Part shown: positions 10,534 through 20,542 of the stretch, in pieces
Layout of the letters: every line of letters begins with the position of its first letter
Numbering within the stretch: the stretch's first letter is position 1
NCBI GenBank assembly: GCA_021399435.1
Contig: JAJTUP010000088.1
Span: 62,001-126,000, forward strand
Direction: 5' to 3'
Origin: Diaporthe sp. PMI_573
Lineage: Eukaryota > Ascomycota > Sordariomycetes > Diaporthales > Diaporthaceae
Length of the DNA stretch: 64,000 bases
Notes under the pieces: generated by a model
Database searches by the model: none
What the model was told of the DNA's origin: nothing
What the model saw: only the letters and a program-made list of their open reading frames with translations
Program-made: the position numbers and the translations under genes

Positions 10534-10771
10534 CACGTGAGGCACACGTGGCAAAAGGAAATTCACTGTTCATTTTTGCTTAAAACCCCTCATCATCACA
10601 TTTCATTCTGACATCGGAGGTCTCACCGATATCACCTCCTCCCTCCTCCCGGAATGCTTCTGGCCTACATCTTTTGCGACACATAAGGTAGATACAGTCC
10701 TCCAATCATCACCGTCTTAGAATACTGCATCTGAAACTCGAATTGCTGACACAATCTTCTGGCAGATCAAT

Positions 10772-11297
10772 ATGGCGACTAGCACGAAGCAAGATGATGC
10801 ACAATTCGACGCGATGTCAGACACGTCTAGCACTACGTTCCGAGTGAACACCCCTCCAACCACGATGGAAGCTCCGGAAGACCTGTGGGGCGAGCGTGGA
10901 GCTATTCCGTGGCCCGAAAATACATTTCAAATCATCGAAAAGCAAAGCGGCGGAGCCGTCAGCATCCTCGGAGACGAAGCGAAGCTACTTCGCGACCACA
11001 AGGGCCCCAGCGACTTGAGTACCCAATGGCTTTGCGTCAAGCAGGATGGATACTTTGGGTTCCAGAATCCTCCGACCGGCAGATACCTCGGCCATGACGG
11101 CAAGGCCCGCATCTAGGCCCGGGCACCTCACCTCAAGAGTTTGAGCTGTGGACACCGAGGGAACATCCCGAGGGAGGGTATGAGCTCTTGTCTCCCTACT
11201 ATTCCATACCCTGAAGGTCTTATGCGTTGATGGTGATGGAAGCAACTTGGTCAGAAGACGGCATGGGACCACCTTGTGGGAGTTTGTTCGAGTTTGA
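10772..11297 (+). pseudogene. Frameshifted unknown gene
   Basis: The frame opens at ATG 10772 and runs 114 codons to a TAG (FQIIEKQSGG, QWLCVKQDGYFGFQNP, GRYLGHDGK). The same protein continues in other phases: SPQEFELWTPREHPEGGYELLSPYY from about 11129, then TLKVLCVDGDG and GTTLWEFVRV to the TGA at 11297. Two frame changes, near 11108 and near 11205, therefore break a gene of about 175 codons. The repeated short beta-type segments with GRYLG recall beta-trefoil (fascin/ricin-like) folds, but I do not recognise the family. Confidence 0.6.
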
Positions 11298-11568
11298 GGG
11301 GCTGTAACCTGAGGTTTTGGGGACGGAAATCGCTCATACCTACAGAAGGAACAGTCAAGTCGCCTCAGGTTCAATGAATGATAGAAAACGACTGGACAGA
11401 CTATTACTGAGCCAACAGGTACAAATTATGGAGCTCCAGTCTGCAGGTGGTTGTCGAATTCTGCTTTCTTATCATACTTCGTAAACATTGTAACACAGAT
11501 CTGCTGAAGATGGTGTTGAACTGGTGGTATTCACTGATCATCATTGACTTCACCTTTTCTGTCTCCCC

Positions 11569-11934
11569 CTAAATTCCATCCATGTATTTAGGCTGTGAGA
11601 GCATGTATTTCCTCGACCTTTTCAGTGTAGCTACCTCATCGAACATATCGCTCAGCAACTGCTGCTCATCCGCTGTCAACCTCTGCAGTTCCCCTATTAT
11701 CCACTGTAGACGTCTGGATGAACTGATTATTAGTACTTCCATACGTGGAGGCTGCTCGTTGCCCGTGGAATCGTTTTTAGTCCGGCTCTTACGCTCCTTA
11801 TTCGCAGTGCCTATCCAGACTGCACCGTGGACTTCAGGTTGCTGATTACTGTGATCGTTCCAGGATCTAACCATATCCGACCAAGATGAAGCCGCCTTGT
11901 GCCTCTTGAAACGCAAGCTCGTGGTCGCCCCCAT
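11569..11934 (-). CDS. Hypothetical 121-aa protein
   Basis: ATG at 11934, single exon, not recognised. The N-terminal half is polar and basic. Residues ~75-110 are predicted helical with heptad-like leucines (RRLQWIIGELQRLTADEQQLLSDMFDEVATLKR), possibly a dimerisation helix. There is no signal peptide or membrane segment. It could also be the leftover of a longer protein. Confidence 0.35.
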   Translation of the reverse strand: MGATTSLRFKRHKAASSWSDMVRSWNDHSNQQPEVHGAVWIGTANKERKSRTKNDSTGNEQPPRMEVLIISSSRRLQWIIGELQRLTADEQQLLSDMFDEVATLKRSRKYMLSQPKYMDGI

Positions 11935-12387
11935 TGTCTGATATAGCCTCTAAAGCCCTCGGGCAGTGCCACGCCGAGTTCACACTGACTTTCACCACTA
12001 CATTCATTTCCATCTCACCGCTCGCGAGTCAATCACTTCCATGGCCGAGTGTGTCAGAGAGGGTATTTACGGTTTCCACGTGGGGCTGAATACTGGAGTA
12101 ACCAGTGATAACGAGGTCCACCTCCCATCTTCTAAATTGAACATCGTTGTACCTGCGCTTCACGTAGCAAGACCCCCCCTGGACGATCTCCGAAAGATAT
12201 AGGAGGAGTCGTCGTCAACTATGGTGATTGATAATCGGGATATTGTCTCTATTGAAGTGACGCTCTAGTCATTCTCAACAATTAGCGGCCGTGGTACAAT
12301 TTTGTGGCCAACCGCGCAGGAGTAGATCTAGACCATAGAAAATGCTTAATTCTGCTTCTCACCAGTCCTTAGCTAACAAGGTCGACT
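11935..12387. other. No gene seen
   Basis: Intergenic space between a hypothetical gene and the 3' end of the FAD monooxygenase, both on the minus strand. A 78-codon plus frame here has no recognisable motif. Confidence 0.35.
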
Positions 12388-14292
12388 CTAGACTACATCA
12401 ATAGTAAAGTCCTCTAATATATTGCCCTCCTTCGCAACATAACTCTCGGTTCTGAGCTGGTAATCCACAGGGCCAGAACCCCAGAGGGCTTGTCTGGCTT
12501 TGGCATAATTGTCCTTATCATCGTCTGTCTTTGCGGACGAACCCTTGCCAAATGTTTCTCCCTCGTCAGTATAGTAGCCAGGTGTGCAGATGCTGAGCCC
12601 ACCAAACCAGGCAGCTCTTGCTGCCACTTCGCCGGCCCAGCGCTCGGTGGCCTTCTCGGATATATCAAAGACAACTTTATGTCGATAATTCTTCTGGCGG
12701 TGAACTGTCGCTACGACATGCGCAAAGAGGCGTGCAAAGATGTCATAGACGGACGACAGGTTGTAAGAAAATCCAGCGCCACGATAGTGGGTAGCAGCAA
12801 AGTTCGGAAAGCCTGGGAAGAAAAGACCGAAGGCAGTGGTAGCGCCGGGCTTCTCCCACGCCTCCGTGAACGAGACCCCGCTGCGCCCTGTGATCGGCGC
12901 GCCGATCTTCTCTGATACGTTATTCGTGGTCCCCACAACAAAGCCGGTGGCTAGGACCAGACAGTCGACTTTGTACTCGACTCCATCGAACACGATGCCA
13001 TTCTCTGTAAGGCTATCGAGGCCCTTGCCATTGGTATCTATCAGAGTGACATTGTCGCGGTTGAAGGTCGGAAGGTAGGCGTCGTGGAAAGTCGGACGCT
13101 TGCACCAAGTACCGTACCACGGCTTTAGTTTCTCCGCCGTCTCTTGGTCCTTGACCTCCCGTGATATCCGCGCCCGAAGCTCCTCGGTAGCAACGCTGTC
13201 AACTCTGAGCAACTCTTGGATGTGGTCGCCAATCTTGTCAGAGGACACAATCTTGCTGGAAGAGCCGACTGTCCCCGACACACCTGGAACATGTGTCCAT
13301 CCGTCGTTGACAAGGTCGACCGGCTCTGGGTTGTTGGTGATGAACGAGTTGAAGTTGCGCCTCCGCCGGTTTTGCCAGCCCGGCCCATCTGCGACTTTGG
13401 ACCAGAACTCAGGTGTTACCTCTGCCTGGCCACGCGGCCCGCAGTATGAGGGCGTCCTCTGGACGACGTACAAGTGCTTAGCCCATTTTGCCAATTCGGG
13501 GACCGCCTGCACGGCGGTTGCACCGGTCCCGATGAGAGCAACAACCTTCCCTTTGAGCTTGGTCATGTCGGGCTTCTCCTGGCTCCCGCCCGTGTACGCG
13601 TAGTCCCAGCGAGACGTATGGAATGCGTGCCTTTTCGCGCGGAACTCCGACCACCCTTTCAGCTTGGGAATCTTGGGGATGGACAGAATACCGCCGGCAC
13701 CAACAACGAAGTCAGCATACACCGTCAGTCGCTCGGTGCGTAGGTCCTCCCCGAGAGTGCGGGTCATCCTGACGACCCACTGATGCTTGTCTTCATCCCA
13801 TGTTTGGCTGTCGACCTTGGTGCAGAACTGGCCCTGGAGGCCCCATTTAGCTGCGATGCGCTCTGACTGGCCTCGGATCTCCTGGCCATAAGAGTACTTG
13901 TGCTTGGGGACATAGCCAGTCTCTTCCAGCAGCGGCAGGTAAACGAAACCTTCCACGTCGCACATGAGTCCGGGGTAGCGGTTCCAGTACCATGTGCCGC
14001 CGAAACCGCCGGCGATGTCGACGTTGACAATGTCCTTGCTGCTGAAGCCTGCCTCAATTAGACGGTAGGCGTACAGAATCCCGCTGTGCCCTCCTCCGCA
14101 AATCAGGAATTTGATGTTGCTTCCGTCTTTGAGAGGGGCATTTTTGATGGCTTCAGATTCGTAGTTGACCCATGGGTCGCTGGCAAGCGTTTGTATCTCC
14201 TTGGATCTAACATCAATGTACTGAGCGACACCGTCGGGCCTGAGGCGCTTGGCCCTCTCTTGGGTGTATTTCTCGATCAATTCTTGAGACAT
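12388..14292 (-). CDS. Flavin-dependent monooxygenase, Baeyer-Villiger type
   Basis: Single exon, 634 aa, ATG at 14292. First Rossmann motif CGGGHSGILYAYRL at ~65-78 binds FAD; GGFGGTWYWNRYPG at ~95-108 is the BVMO-typical substrate/flavin segment; second Rossmann motif GTGATAVQ at ~255 binds NADPH. The family fingerprint F-x-G-x3-H-x3-W is present only in degenerate form (AKRHAFHTSRWD, ~219-230): His and Trp are kept, Phe and Gly are not. Length fits fungal BVMOs, which insert oxygen next to ketones. It shares the minus strand with the SDR gene and lies ~2.9 kb from the carotenoid-oxygenase start, suggesting a small oxidative pathway. Substrate unknown. Confidence 0.88.
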   Translation of the reverse strand: MSQELIEKYTQERAKRLRPDGVAQYIDVRSKEIQTLASDPWVNYESEAIKNAPLKDGSNIKFLICGGGHSGILYAYRLIEAGFSSKDIVNVDIAGGFGGTWYWNRYPGLMCDVEGFVYLPLLEETGYVPKHKYSYGQEIRGQSERIAAKWGLQGQFCTKVDSQTWDEDKHQWVVRMTRTLGEDLRTERLTVYADFVVGAGGILSIPKIPKLKGWSEFRAKRHAFHTSRWDYAYTGGSQEKPDMTKLKGKVVALIGTGATAVQAVPELAKWAKHLYVVQRTPSYCGPRGQAEVTPEFWSKVADGPGWQNRRRRNFNSFITNNPEPVDLVNDGWTHVPGVSGTVGSSSKIVSSDKIGDHIQELLRVDSVATEELRARISREVKDQETAEKLKPWYGTWCKRPTFHDAYLPTFNRDNVTLIDTNGKGLDSLTENGIVFDGVEYKVDCLVLATGFVVGTTNNVSEKIGAPITGRSGVSFTEAWEKPGATTAFGLFFPGFPNFAATHYRGAGFSYNLSSVYDIFARLFAHVVATVHRQKNYRHKVVFDISEKATERWAGEVAARAAWFGGLSICTPGYYTDEGETFGKGSSAKTDDDKDNYAKARQALWGSGPVDYQLRTESYVAKEGNILEDFTIDVV

Positions 14293-14455
14293 TTTCTTAG
14301 AGAGAATGAAGCAAGCTGTGTTTATTGGAGCGCAGGGTATCGGATGATATACGTTTCGTCAAAATATGACAGGCTGAGTCTTTGTCAATAGTCTTACGGC
14401 TGAAGCGATGTCCTCTTCTGTAGCTACAAACAAACTAAGCTGACGGGCATGTGAA

Positions 14456-14463
14456 TATATATA
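14456..14463 (-). promoter_or_regulatory. TATA-like box of the monooxygenase gene
   Basis: TATATATA on the minus strand, about 165 bp upstream of the ATG at 14292, a plausible distance for a fungal core promoter. Confidence 0.35.
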
Positions 14464-14972
14464 GACCTCTAGATCTTCACCACCTCAACCCTCGACCTTC
14501 GAGTATCGGGATGCAGCACCGCCCGAAGCCCAGTTCATCTACAGCTGTCTAAGCCAAGGCGGGACAATTACAACGCCGTCAACTGCTAGGCGAGCATGAT
14601 GTGGATCCAGCGGTGAATTGAACGGGAAGCCTCCGCGGAATTTTCCGCGGGTTTCTCAGTACACCTTTTGGGTTGCCTGACGAGACACCAAGCCATTCGG
14701 ACAAGGCCCGTTGTAGTCCCCCTCTCCAGCTCGAGATATTCAAGACCAAGGCCATGGAACACTAAACAATATGTGCTACGGACACGTCGTAGCGGCCTTT
14801 TCCCGGGCTCGGCAACAAGGCGATCGATCCTTTGCTTACAATACGTAGAGCGAGTCCGGCACGGCGCGTAATTGTATCTATTTGTGTAGTATAGCTTGTT
14901 CCGCGATGCGTTACGGAGAGCGACGTTCCCCCCTACTACTTGACAGCACTCCTCGTCATTATTTACAGCCAT
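14464..14972. other. Intergenic region upstream of the monooxygenase
   Basis: Upstream of the FAD monooxygenase and downstream of the SDR gene. The minus frame at 14586-14972 has no recognisable motif and is probably not coding. It holds the inverted GC-rich block CCGCGGAA/TTCCGCGG near 14633-14650. Confidence 0.35.
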
Positions 14973-16175
14973 CTAAGCAGTTTGAGGCTGGGCATCTGGT
15001 AAACTAAATAGCCACTCCAGCGCTCTTACAACCTGATCCTCGAACTGGGTGTATGGTCTCCCAAGTAACTCTTCCTGAGTCGCTGCGCTGTCGACATTAG
15101 CTGCCAAAGGCCTGACCTCGCCGTCGAAACTCACACTCTTTGCAAGCTCCGGCGACTTTTGCTTCAGAATCTTCTCGACATCCGTAAGCTGGGGCCCATT
15201 AGGCGGATCAACCGCCATAACCCAAGTCTTCACGTTGGTGTCCAACGGGAGCGGCACCGTGAGAGCCCTGGTGTGCCCTAGGACGACATCATCGATCCAA
15301 ACGAACTCAGAAAGGCAGGGAGTGGGCTGTTCCGCGGATAGCCCAAAAACAGGATTGATCGCCTTGCGCAGGTCCATTATGGCCAACGCAAGCATGATAT
15401 TTGAACTCGCCAGCGCCTCGGCCTTATTTGTGACCAATATACCAGGCCCAAGAATATAGCCAGGGCACAGCAAAACTATCTTGAAATGAGAGTCGGGATG
15501 CGCGGCTGCGTAGTCCAGGGTCAGATTACGACTTGCGAGCTTGGAGTCGCAGTAGCGGTGAAATGGGGCAGATGTAGCGTCATCCGGTCTTTCGGTTGGG
15601 GTGGGATAGTGTGTCTCCCCGGACATCACAGGCACCTTCCCACCAGGCTGGTATATAGGGTGATCTGGATTCAGATGCTCGAGTTTCAGGAGAGAGACCA
15701 CGGATGCGGTGATGACGACCCTCTTCACCAACGGCTCACTTTCGGCAGCATTCAGAATGGCCTGCGTGCCTTGCACGGCGGGAGTGCGGAGGTCCATTGG
15801 CCGAGGTGGAACCGGCGGTGCAGGCGATGCCACGTGGACAATGTAGTGGCAGCTCTTGACGGCCTCGAGGAACGCATCGGACTTGGTGACATCAGGGATG
15901 ATCTTCCACTGGACCTGATGGGAGAATCGCTTGATAGCTGGATGAGGGGAAATCTTGTCGACGGCCTCCTGCCTGCGGATAACGGCAACGACGTTATACC
16001 CGGCCTCACACAGGGCAACGAGGACAGCGCTTCCCACCAGTCCATTACCTCCCGTGAGGAGAACGCGTTCTGGAAACGCCATATTAGAATGATCTTGCGC
16101 GAGTTTGTTGACTGGTCTAGAGCAGGTCAATAGAAAGACGAGTGTGGTGGTGCATGGGGAAGTCTGCCTCTTCAT
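14973..16175 (-). CDS. NAD(P)-dependent extended SDR (dihydroflavonol-reductase/epimerase type)
   Basis: Single exon, 400 aa from ATG 16175. The Rossmann motif TGGNGLVGSA lies at ~41-50, and the active-site Y-x3-K is YCDSK (Tyr208, Lys212), with an upstream TASVVSLL segment supplying the Ser-type residue. Family members reduce ketones or act as epimerases on sugars, flavonoids and polyketides. The first ~31 residues are hydrophobic and precede the usual N-terminus; the internal ATG at 16082 (MAFPERVLLTGG) fits family length better and may be the true start. It is on the same strand as the FAD monooxygenase and divergent from the carotenoid oxygenase, consistent with co-regulation. Confidence 0.85.
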   Translation of the reverse strand: MKRQTSPCTTTLVFLLTCSRPVNKLAQDHSNMAFPERVLLTGGNGLVGSAVLVALCEAGYNVVAVIRRQEAVDKISPHPAIKRFSHQVQWKIIPDVTKSDAFLEAVKSCHYIVHVASPAPPVPPRPMDLRTPAVQGTQAILNAAESEPLVKRVVITASVVSLLKLEHLNPDHPIYQPGGKVPVMSGETHYPTPTERPDDATSAPFHRYCDSKLASRNLTLDYAAAHPDSHFKIVLLCPGYILGPGILVTNKAEALASSNIMLALAIMDLRKAINPVFGLSAEQPTPCLSEFVWIDDVVLGHTRALTVPLPLDTNVKTWVMAVDPPNGPQLTDVEKILKQKSPELAKSVSFDGEVRPLAANVDSAATQEELLGRPYTQFEDQVVRALEWLFSLPDAQPQTA

Positions 16176-17161
16176 TACATGCCCTCTATAAATACTCTCA
16201 AACCAACATGGGTTGTGCTCTCCTACGGTCGCGACGGACGTTTTGAAAATGCTTATTCCATCTATACACCTTTATCAGGGTAGTAAACGTTGAAATGTCA
16301 AGTGGTAGCCCACCCATCCCCTCTATTGATGCAGTCACTTTTCTCGCATTTTCTATGGCAGAGAGATCTTAGCAAATCACTTAACTTTCCGAGAATAGCA
16401 CCGGGTACCTAAAATACAGTACAATTATCTAAATAAGCTATGTACCTCATGTTTTGTGCGGCCACTGTGACGGTACGGGGGTAGTCAACGTTTAGTACCC
16501 TGAGCGAGGTGTATTTTACAAGAGATGTGCGGAAAGTTTCCACGCTCAGCTCAAGTCGAAAGAGTCATTGTCGGACTCCCTGTTCTCCCATTTCCTAGTG
16601 TATATTCGGCATCGGACCAATCCAGGCAACCTGGAAGGTAAGCATTTGCATAATAGTAGCCTCAAACGGATGAAAGATAAAACCTTTTGATTGACGATCC
16701 AAAATTCTCAAGCTCAGCTTAAACGCCGAAGAGCTATGATCGGACTCTTGGCTCCCCCTATTCCTATTGTGGAGTCGGCTTCGGGCTCTATCAAGCCACC
16801 GGGGAGGGTGGAAGCACTGGCATCAAGCAGCCACAGGCGGGGTCAGATGAAAAGTTCAACCTCCTCTGGTACTAGCCATTTCGGATTTGTGTCAACTAAC
16901 AACCCGCTCTGCGAAAGTACTCAGTCCCAGGCAGTGAGGAAAAAGACGTCCTCTCGAGAAAGGCAGAGAGAACGGCAGGCTCCTGACGTCACCCTTTTGG
17001 TGTATATGTAGAAGGGCAGACATACTTGTAGTACGATATGAGAGCATCAGTCCCTTCCAGTATCAATTGATGAAGCTTCACATCTACCCCGTCATCGACA
17101 TTGTCAATACAATTTCAAAATTCATTCTTCATTTCTAAGACTATCAGCAAACTCCAGTACA
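16176..17161. promoter_or_regulatory. Divergent promoter region between SDR and carotenoid oxygenase, with internal duplication
   Basis: The 986-bp space separates two divergent metabolic genes. It contains an imperfect direct duplication: about 16543-16640 and 16711-16812 share CTCAGCT, TCGGACT and further blocks in the same order. The repeated TCGGACT/CGGCTTCGG words could be Zn2Cys6-type binding sites, which is an inference. No other gene is apparent; the short plus frame at 16691-17011 covers the second copy. Confidence 0.4.
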
Positions 17162-18721
17162 ATGGCATTCTACGACCCTATCAAAGGCGCTGAAAACCTG
17201 CCTTCCAAGTGGTCTACGACGAGGGACCTTGGTGGCCATGACATGCCGATCCGCCTAGAGGGTGAAATCGGCGACGTGGTAGTAAGAGGGACGATTCCAA
17301 AAACCTTCGAAGGCACCTTCTATCGTGTAGCCCAGGACCAGTTCACGCCCCCTGTTGACGGTGCCCCTAATCCTCTTCTGGGCCATGGCGTCGTCAGTGC
17401 CTTTCGCATTCACAACGGACAAGTGGACTTCAAGATCCGATATGTCCAAAGCGACCGATACAAGGTGGAGAGAAACAATCGGAAGACTCTGTGGCCCGCT
17501 ACCATCCAGGACCCTCTGAAACAGCACCCCTGTATTCGGGCTGTCTTGGCCTCCACCAGCAACACGAACGTCATAGTCTGGGCTGGGAAGCTTCTTGCCC
17601 TCCAAGAAATGGATCCCCCTTACGCCATGGATGCTGATACCCTCGAAACCACCGGAGTCGACCCCTTCGGCAATCAAATCATCAGTCCGACTTTCACGGC
17701 TCATCCCAAGATTGACCAGAACGTCGATGAGCTAGTCACATGGGGCATTGATCATTTCAAGAATCAGGTCATATCGTATTCAATCGACCGACAGGGTGTC
17801 GTGAAGAACGAACACCGGATTCAACGTGATATACCTGGGCTCATTCACGACATTGCCATCACCGAGAACTGGCTCGTCTTCTGCCAGTGGCCCACGAGCT
17901 TTAATAGAACTCCTGGCGAGCAGCCCACTATTTGGGACACCAGCCGGGAGGCCATCTTCATCGTTAGCCCCCGGCGCCCCGATCATCCCCTGGAAGGATC
18001 AGGCTGGAAGCCCTATGAGCACCGCGTGTACAAGCATCACTTCAACTCCGAAATAGTACACACCGCCGGCGCTTGGGAAGAGGGTGGCAAGATCTTCTTC
18101 GAAGGCACTTGGCCCCACGACGTCCTCTTTCCCTTCTGGCCCAAGTCGAATGGGCAGAAACCTGCCGAGAAGACTGTTGTGGACTTGGTTCGGCTAGAGA
18201 TTGTCACCAATGAGCCGACCAACACTTTCATCCCGGACCCAGTCACCTTGGTGGACATCCCCAACGAGTTTCCTCGCATCGACGAGCGTTACTACTGCAA
18301 GAAGTACGACCATGTTTTCATGAACGTGTACTATTCGGAGAAGGAGAAACACCTCGTCAATAAGCACGTCTTCGAAGGGCTCAACGCCACAGCAATGCTG
18401 ATCAAGAGCACCGGAGAATTGAAGATCTACTACCCCGGGCCCAACTGTCGATGCCAGGAGCCCGTTTTCATCCCTCGCTCGGATGACGCGCCGGAGGGGG
18501 ACGGTCATGTCATCTTTGCTGTTGACCGGCTCGATCAAAAAGTCGCCAACTTGGTCATCCTTGACACAAAAGACTTTGAGAAACCTGTGGCCGTAATCGA
18601 GCTGCCGCTGCGCCTGCGGGCTCAGATTCATGGTAACTGGGTCGACGCCAAAGAGCTCAGCGGCCGGCCTCTGGTTGCTCCTCCGCCCCTACACCACATG
18701 GCTTGGAAACATCGTCCTTGA
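17162..18721 (+). CDS. Carotenoid/stilbene cleavage oxygenase family protein
   Basis: Single exon, 519 aa, ATG 17162. The family folds as a seven-bladed propeller holding Fe(II) by four histidines and splits alkene double bonds of carotenoids, apocarotenoids or stilbenes. Candidate ligands in order: H181 (FTAHPKID), H229 (GLIHDIAITENW), H300 (VHTAGAWEEGG) and H490 (QIHGNWVD). The AHPK, HDIAITE and HGNWVD blocks are the strongest family signatures. Length is normal, with no signal peptide or membrane segment. It is divergent from the SDR gene, with the FAD monooxygenase beyond. Lack of phytoene-synthase-type neighbours argues slightly for phenolic/stilbene substrates, an inference. Confidence 0.9.
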   Translation: MAFYDPIKGAENLPSKWSTTRDLGGHDMPIRLEGEIGDVVVRGTIPKTFEGTFYRVAQDQFTPPVDGAPNPLLGHGVVSAFRIHNGQVDFKIRYVQSDRYKVERNNRKTLWPATIQDPLKQHPCIRAVLASTSNTNVIVWAGKLLALQEMDPPYAMDADTLETTGVDPFGNQIISPTFTAHPKIDQNVDELVTWGIDHFKNQVISYSIDRQGVVKNEHRIQRDIPGLIHDIAITENWLVFCQWPTSFNRTPGEQPTIWDTSREAIFIVSPRRPDHPLEGSGWKPYEHRVYKHHFNSEIVHTAGAWEEGGKIFFEGTWPHDVLFPFWPKSNGQKPAEKTVVDLVRLEIVTNEPTNTFIPDPVTLVDIPNEFPRIDERYYCKKYDHVFMNVYYSEKEKHLVNKHVFEGLNATAMLIKSTGELKIYYPGPNCRCQEPVFIPRSDDAPEGDGHVIFAVDRLDQKVANLVILDTKDFEKPVAVIELPLRLRAQIHGNWVDAKELSGRPLVAPPPLHHMAWKHRP

Positions 18722-19126
18722 GCATGTATGCCATCCGTTGGAATGCGCTCTCGTGTATTTGGCTTATGAAATACCCTAGGGTATCTCCCTGTAGTCAGCG
18801 ATCGTAGCATGATTCTTGAATGGCTGAAAGTCAGGAACGTGGAGCAAGGTGCGATGGTCGTTGACTATCGGGGACCATCGGGGAATCATTTATCGTCGTT
18901 AACTTCAATAGAAATTGAGAATAGGACAACAACGCAGAGTGAAGTCTCCCCTTTATCTACAGCAGCCCGTTTCAGTGACCTTATCCAATTGGATCCCTGG
19001 ATGTTGTATTAGTAAGCACATCCAAGCGCTTTGGCGGCAATGTTTACCTTTATAAGGGACACTCAGACTTTATGGATCCGGCTTGTCTAAACCTTGGACC
19101 TGTATTGCACTCATACCGAACCCAAC
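18722..19126. other. Intergenic, no gene seen
   Basis: Between the carotenoid-oxygenase stop and the aminotransferase relic start. No convincing frame. Confidence 0.35.
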
Positions 19127-19656
19127 ATGACGCCGATTGCACTTGAACAGCATGCTCCGGGCGGGGTAGTCTTCAAGTCCAAAATCGAGGCCGCCGCCGA
19201 CGACTCGCTCAGGCAAGCATTGACGGCCGCGCAAAACCGTTTCGTGAAATCACACCCGAACTCAAAGTGTGAGCATGAAATTGCAGTCTCTCATCTGCCC
19301 GGTGGCAACACCAGGACTCTGCTCCACACTTCTCCTTTCCCGCTCACGATGAAATGTAGCAAAGGACCGTTTGTGTGGGATGAAGATGGGCACAAGTAAG
19401 ACTCATTCATTTCATATTCCAAGTCTAGCAGCTGACGACTTGCAGGTATCTAGATTTGGTTGGAGAGCTCAGTGCAGGTATATACGGTCACTCGCATTCT
19501 ATCATCCGGGAAGCCATCATCTCGACGTTCGACAACGTTAGCTTAAACTTGGGGTCCACGACAAGCCAGGAGCATAAATACGCGGCACTCATATGCAAGC
19601 GGTTCAAACTCAAACGCGTGCGCTTTGCCAACCGCCGTCAGATCCCTGGAAGCTAA
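19127..19656 (+). pseudogene. Truncated class III aminotransferase
   Basis: ATG 19127, exon 19127-19395, intron 19396-19445 (50 nt), second exon from 19446. Splicing gives VWDEDGHK|YLDLVGELSAGIYGHSH, then IIREAI and LGSTTSQEHKYAALICKRFKLKRVRF. This is the N-terminal third of a glutamate-1-semialdehyde-aminomutase-like (class III, PLP) enzyme. After RFAN the frame leaves the family (expected: a T-N-S-G-T-E-A-N type segment) and stops at 19656. The cofactor-binding Lys region is absent, so it cannot be active. It is co-oriented with the carotenoid oxygenase 400 bp away and may be a lost member of the same cluster. Confidence 0.8.
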
Positions 19657-20542
19657 GGCCAAAATATCTCAATTGCCAGCCCAGACCAGTGAACTTTTCA
19701 TTGAGAAATTGCCCCAGCATAAACTACGCGACAGGAAAACATTTGGCATCCTCGTGCCGCTCAACCGCACCCATGTTACGGAACAAATTCAGGGGTGCCA
19801 CAAGGAGCTTCGCGTTTAGACGGGCCGCGAAGACCAAATCCAGTTGCTATGTGACTACAACCTGACCAGGACTCAAGGAATAATCAGCCGTATAGAGAGT
19901 AGCAGACCTGGTTAATGTCAGGTGTTTATGTCGGTTAAGCTGATAATTGTCATTCCGTCCGGGGCTTGTGAGTTGGACTGTTTCCCCGTCGGTGACCTCC
20001 AAGAGCGCATGTGAGACCGTCGATGAGAGCATTTGGCGGCCGCCTGCAACAACCTTTTGCTTCTTCGACGATAGTGCCGCGTTGTCCCGATGTCGCTTTG
20101 AGCCTGCGCGCTTAGCTGGCACCGAAGAGAATCGAAAAATTCCCAGTAAAGACGAAGCAAAACAAGCGACAACCTACTGTATCAGGGCCTCTATGCACAA
20201 ACAAGCTTAAAGCTACGAAGAAGAAACGTACGCGGCCGGGCAAGAGAATCAACGCCCAGCTGCTGCCTAATTCAGGGTGGGGTTGGCGGGGCACGGCATT
20301 CCTCTCCCTGTTAATCGTGGTCGCATGTGCAGCGGGCGGTTTGCCATCCTCGACAAAGTTGTCGAGACTCAAGTTTTGAAAGTTAATCGACTGAGAGTTA
20401 AGCTTCAACGCTATCACTGCCCATGGAAGCACGTCTTGGATGTAACTAAACGCTGGAAAGCTGCCTTTTTTCAGCTAACCAGAGCTCGCGGCAGAGGCGC
20501 CATAACAGAGTTGCTTGCCATATCCCCATTGATCCGCGACTG
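19657..20542. other. Unassigned sequence between relic and C2H2 gene
   Basis: Several frames are open here on both strands without recognisable motifs, one plus (19625-19819) and one Lys/Arg-rich minus frame (19847-20122, no ATG at its edge). They may be transposon or gene debris that replaced the missing part of the aminotransferase. Confidence 0.35.
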
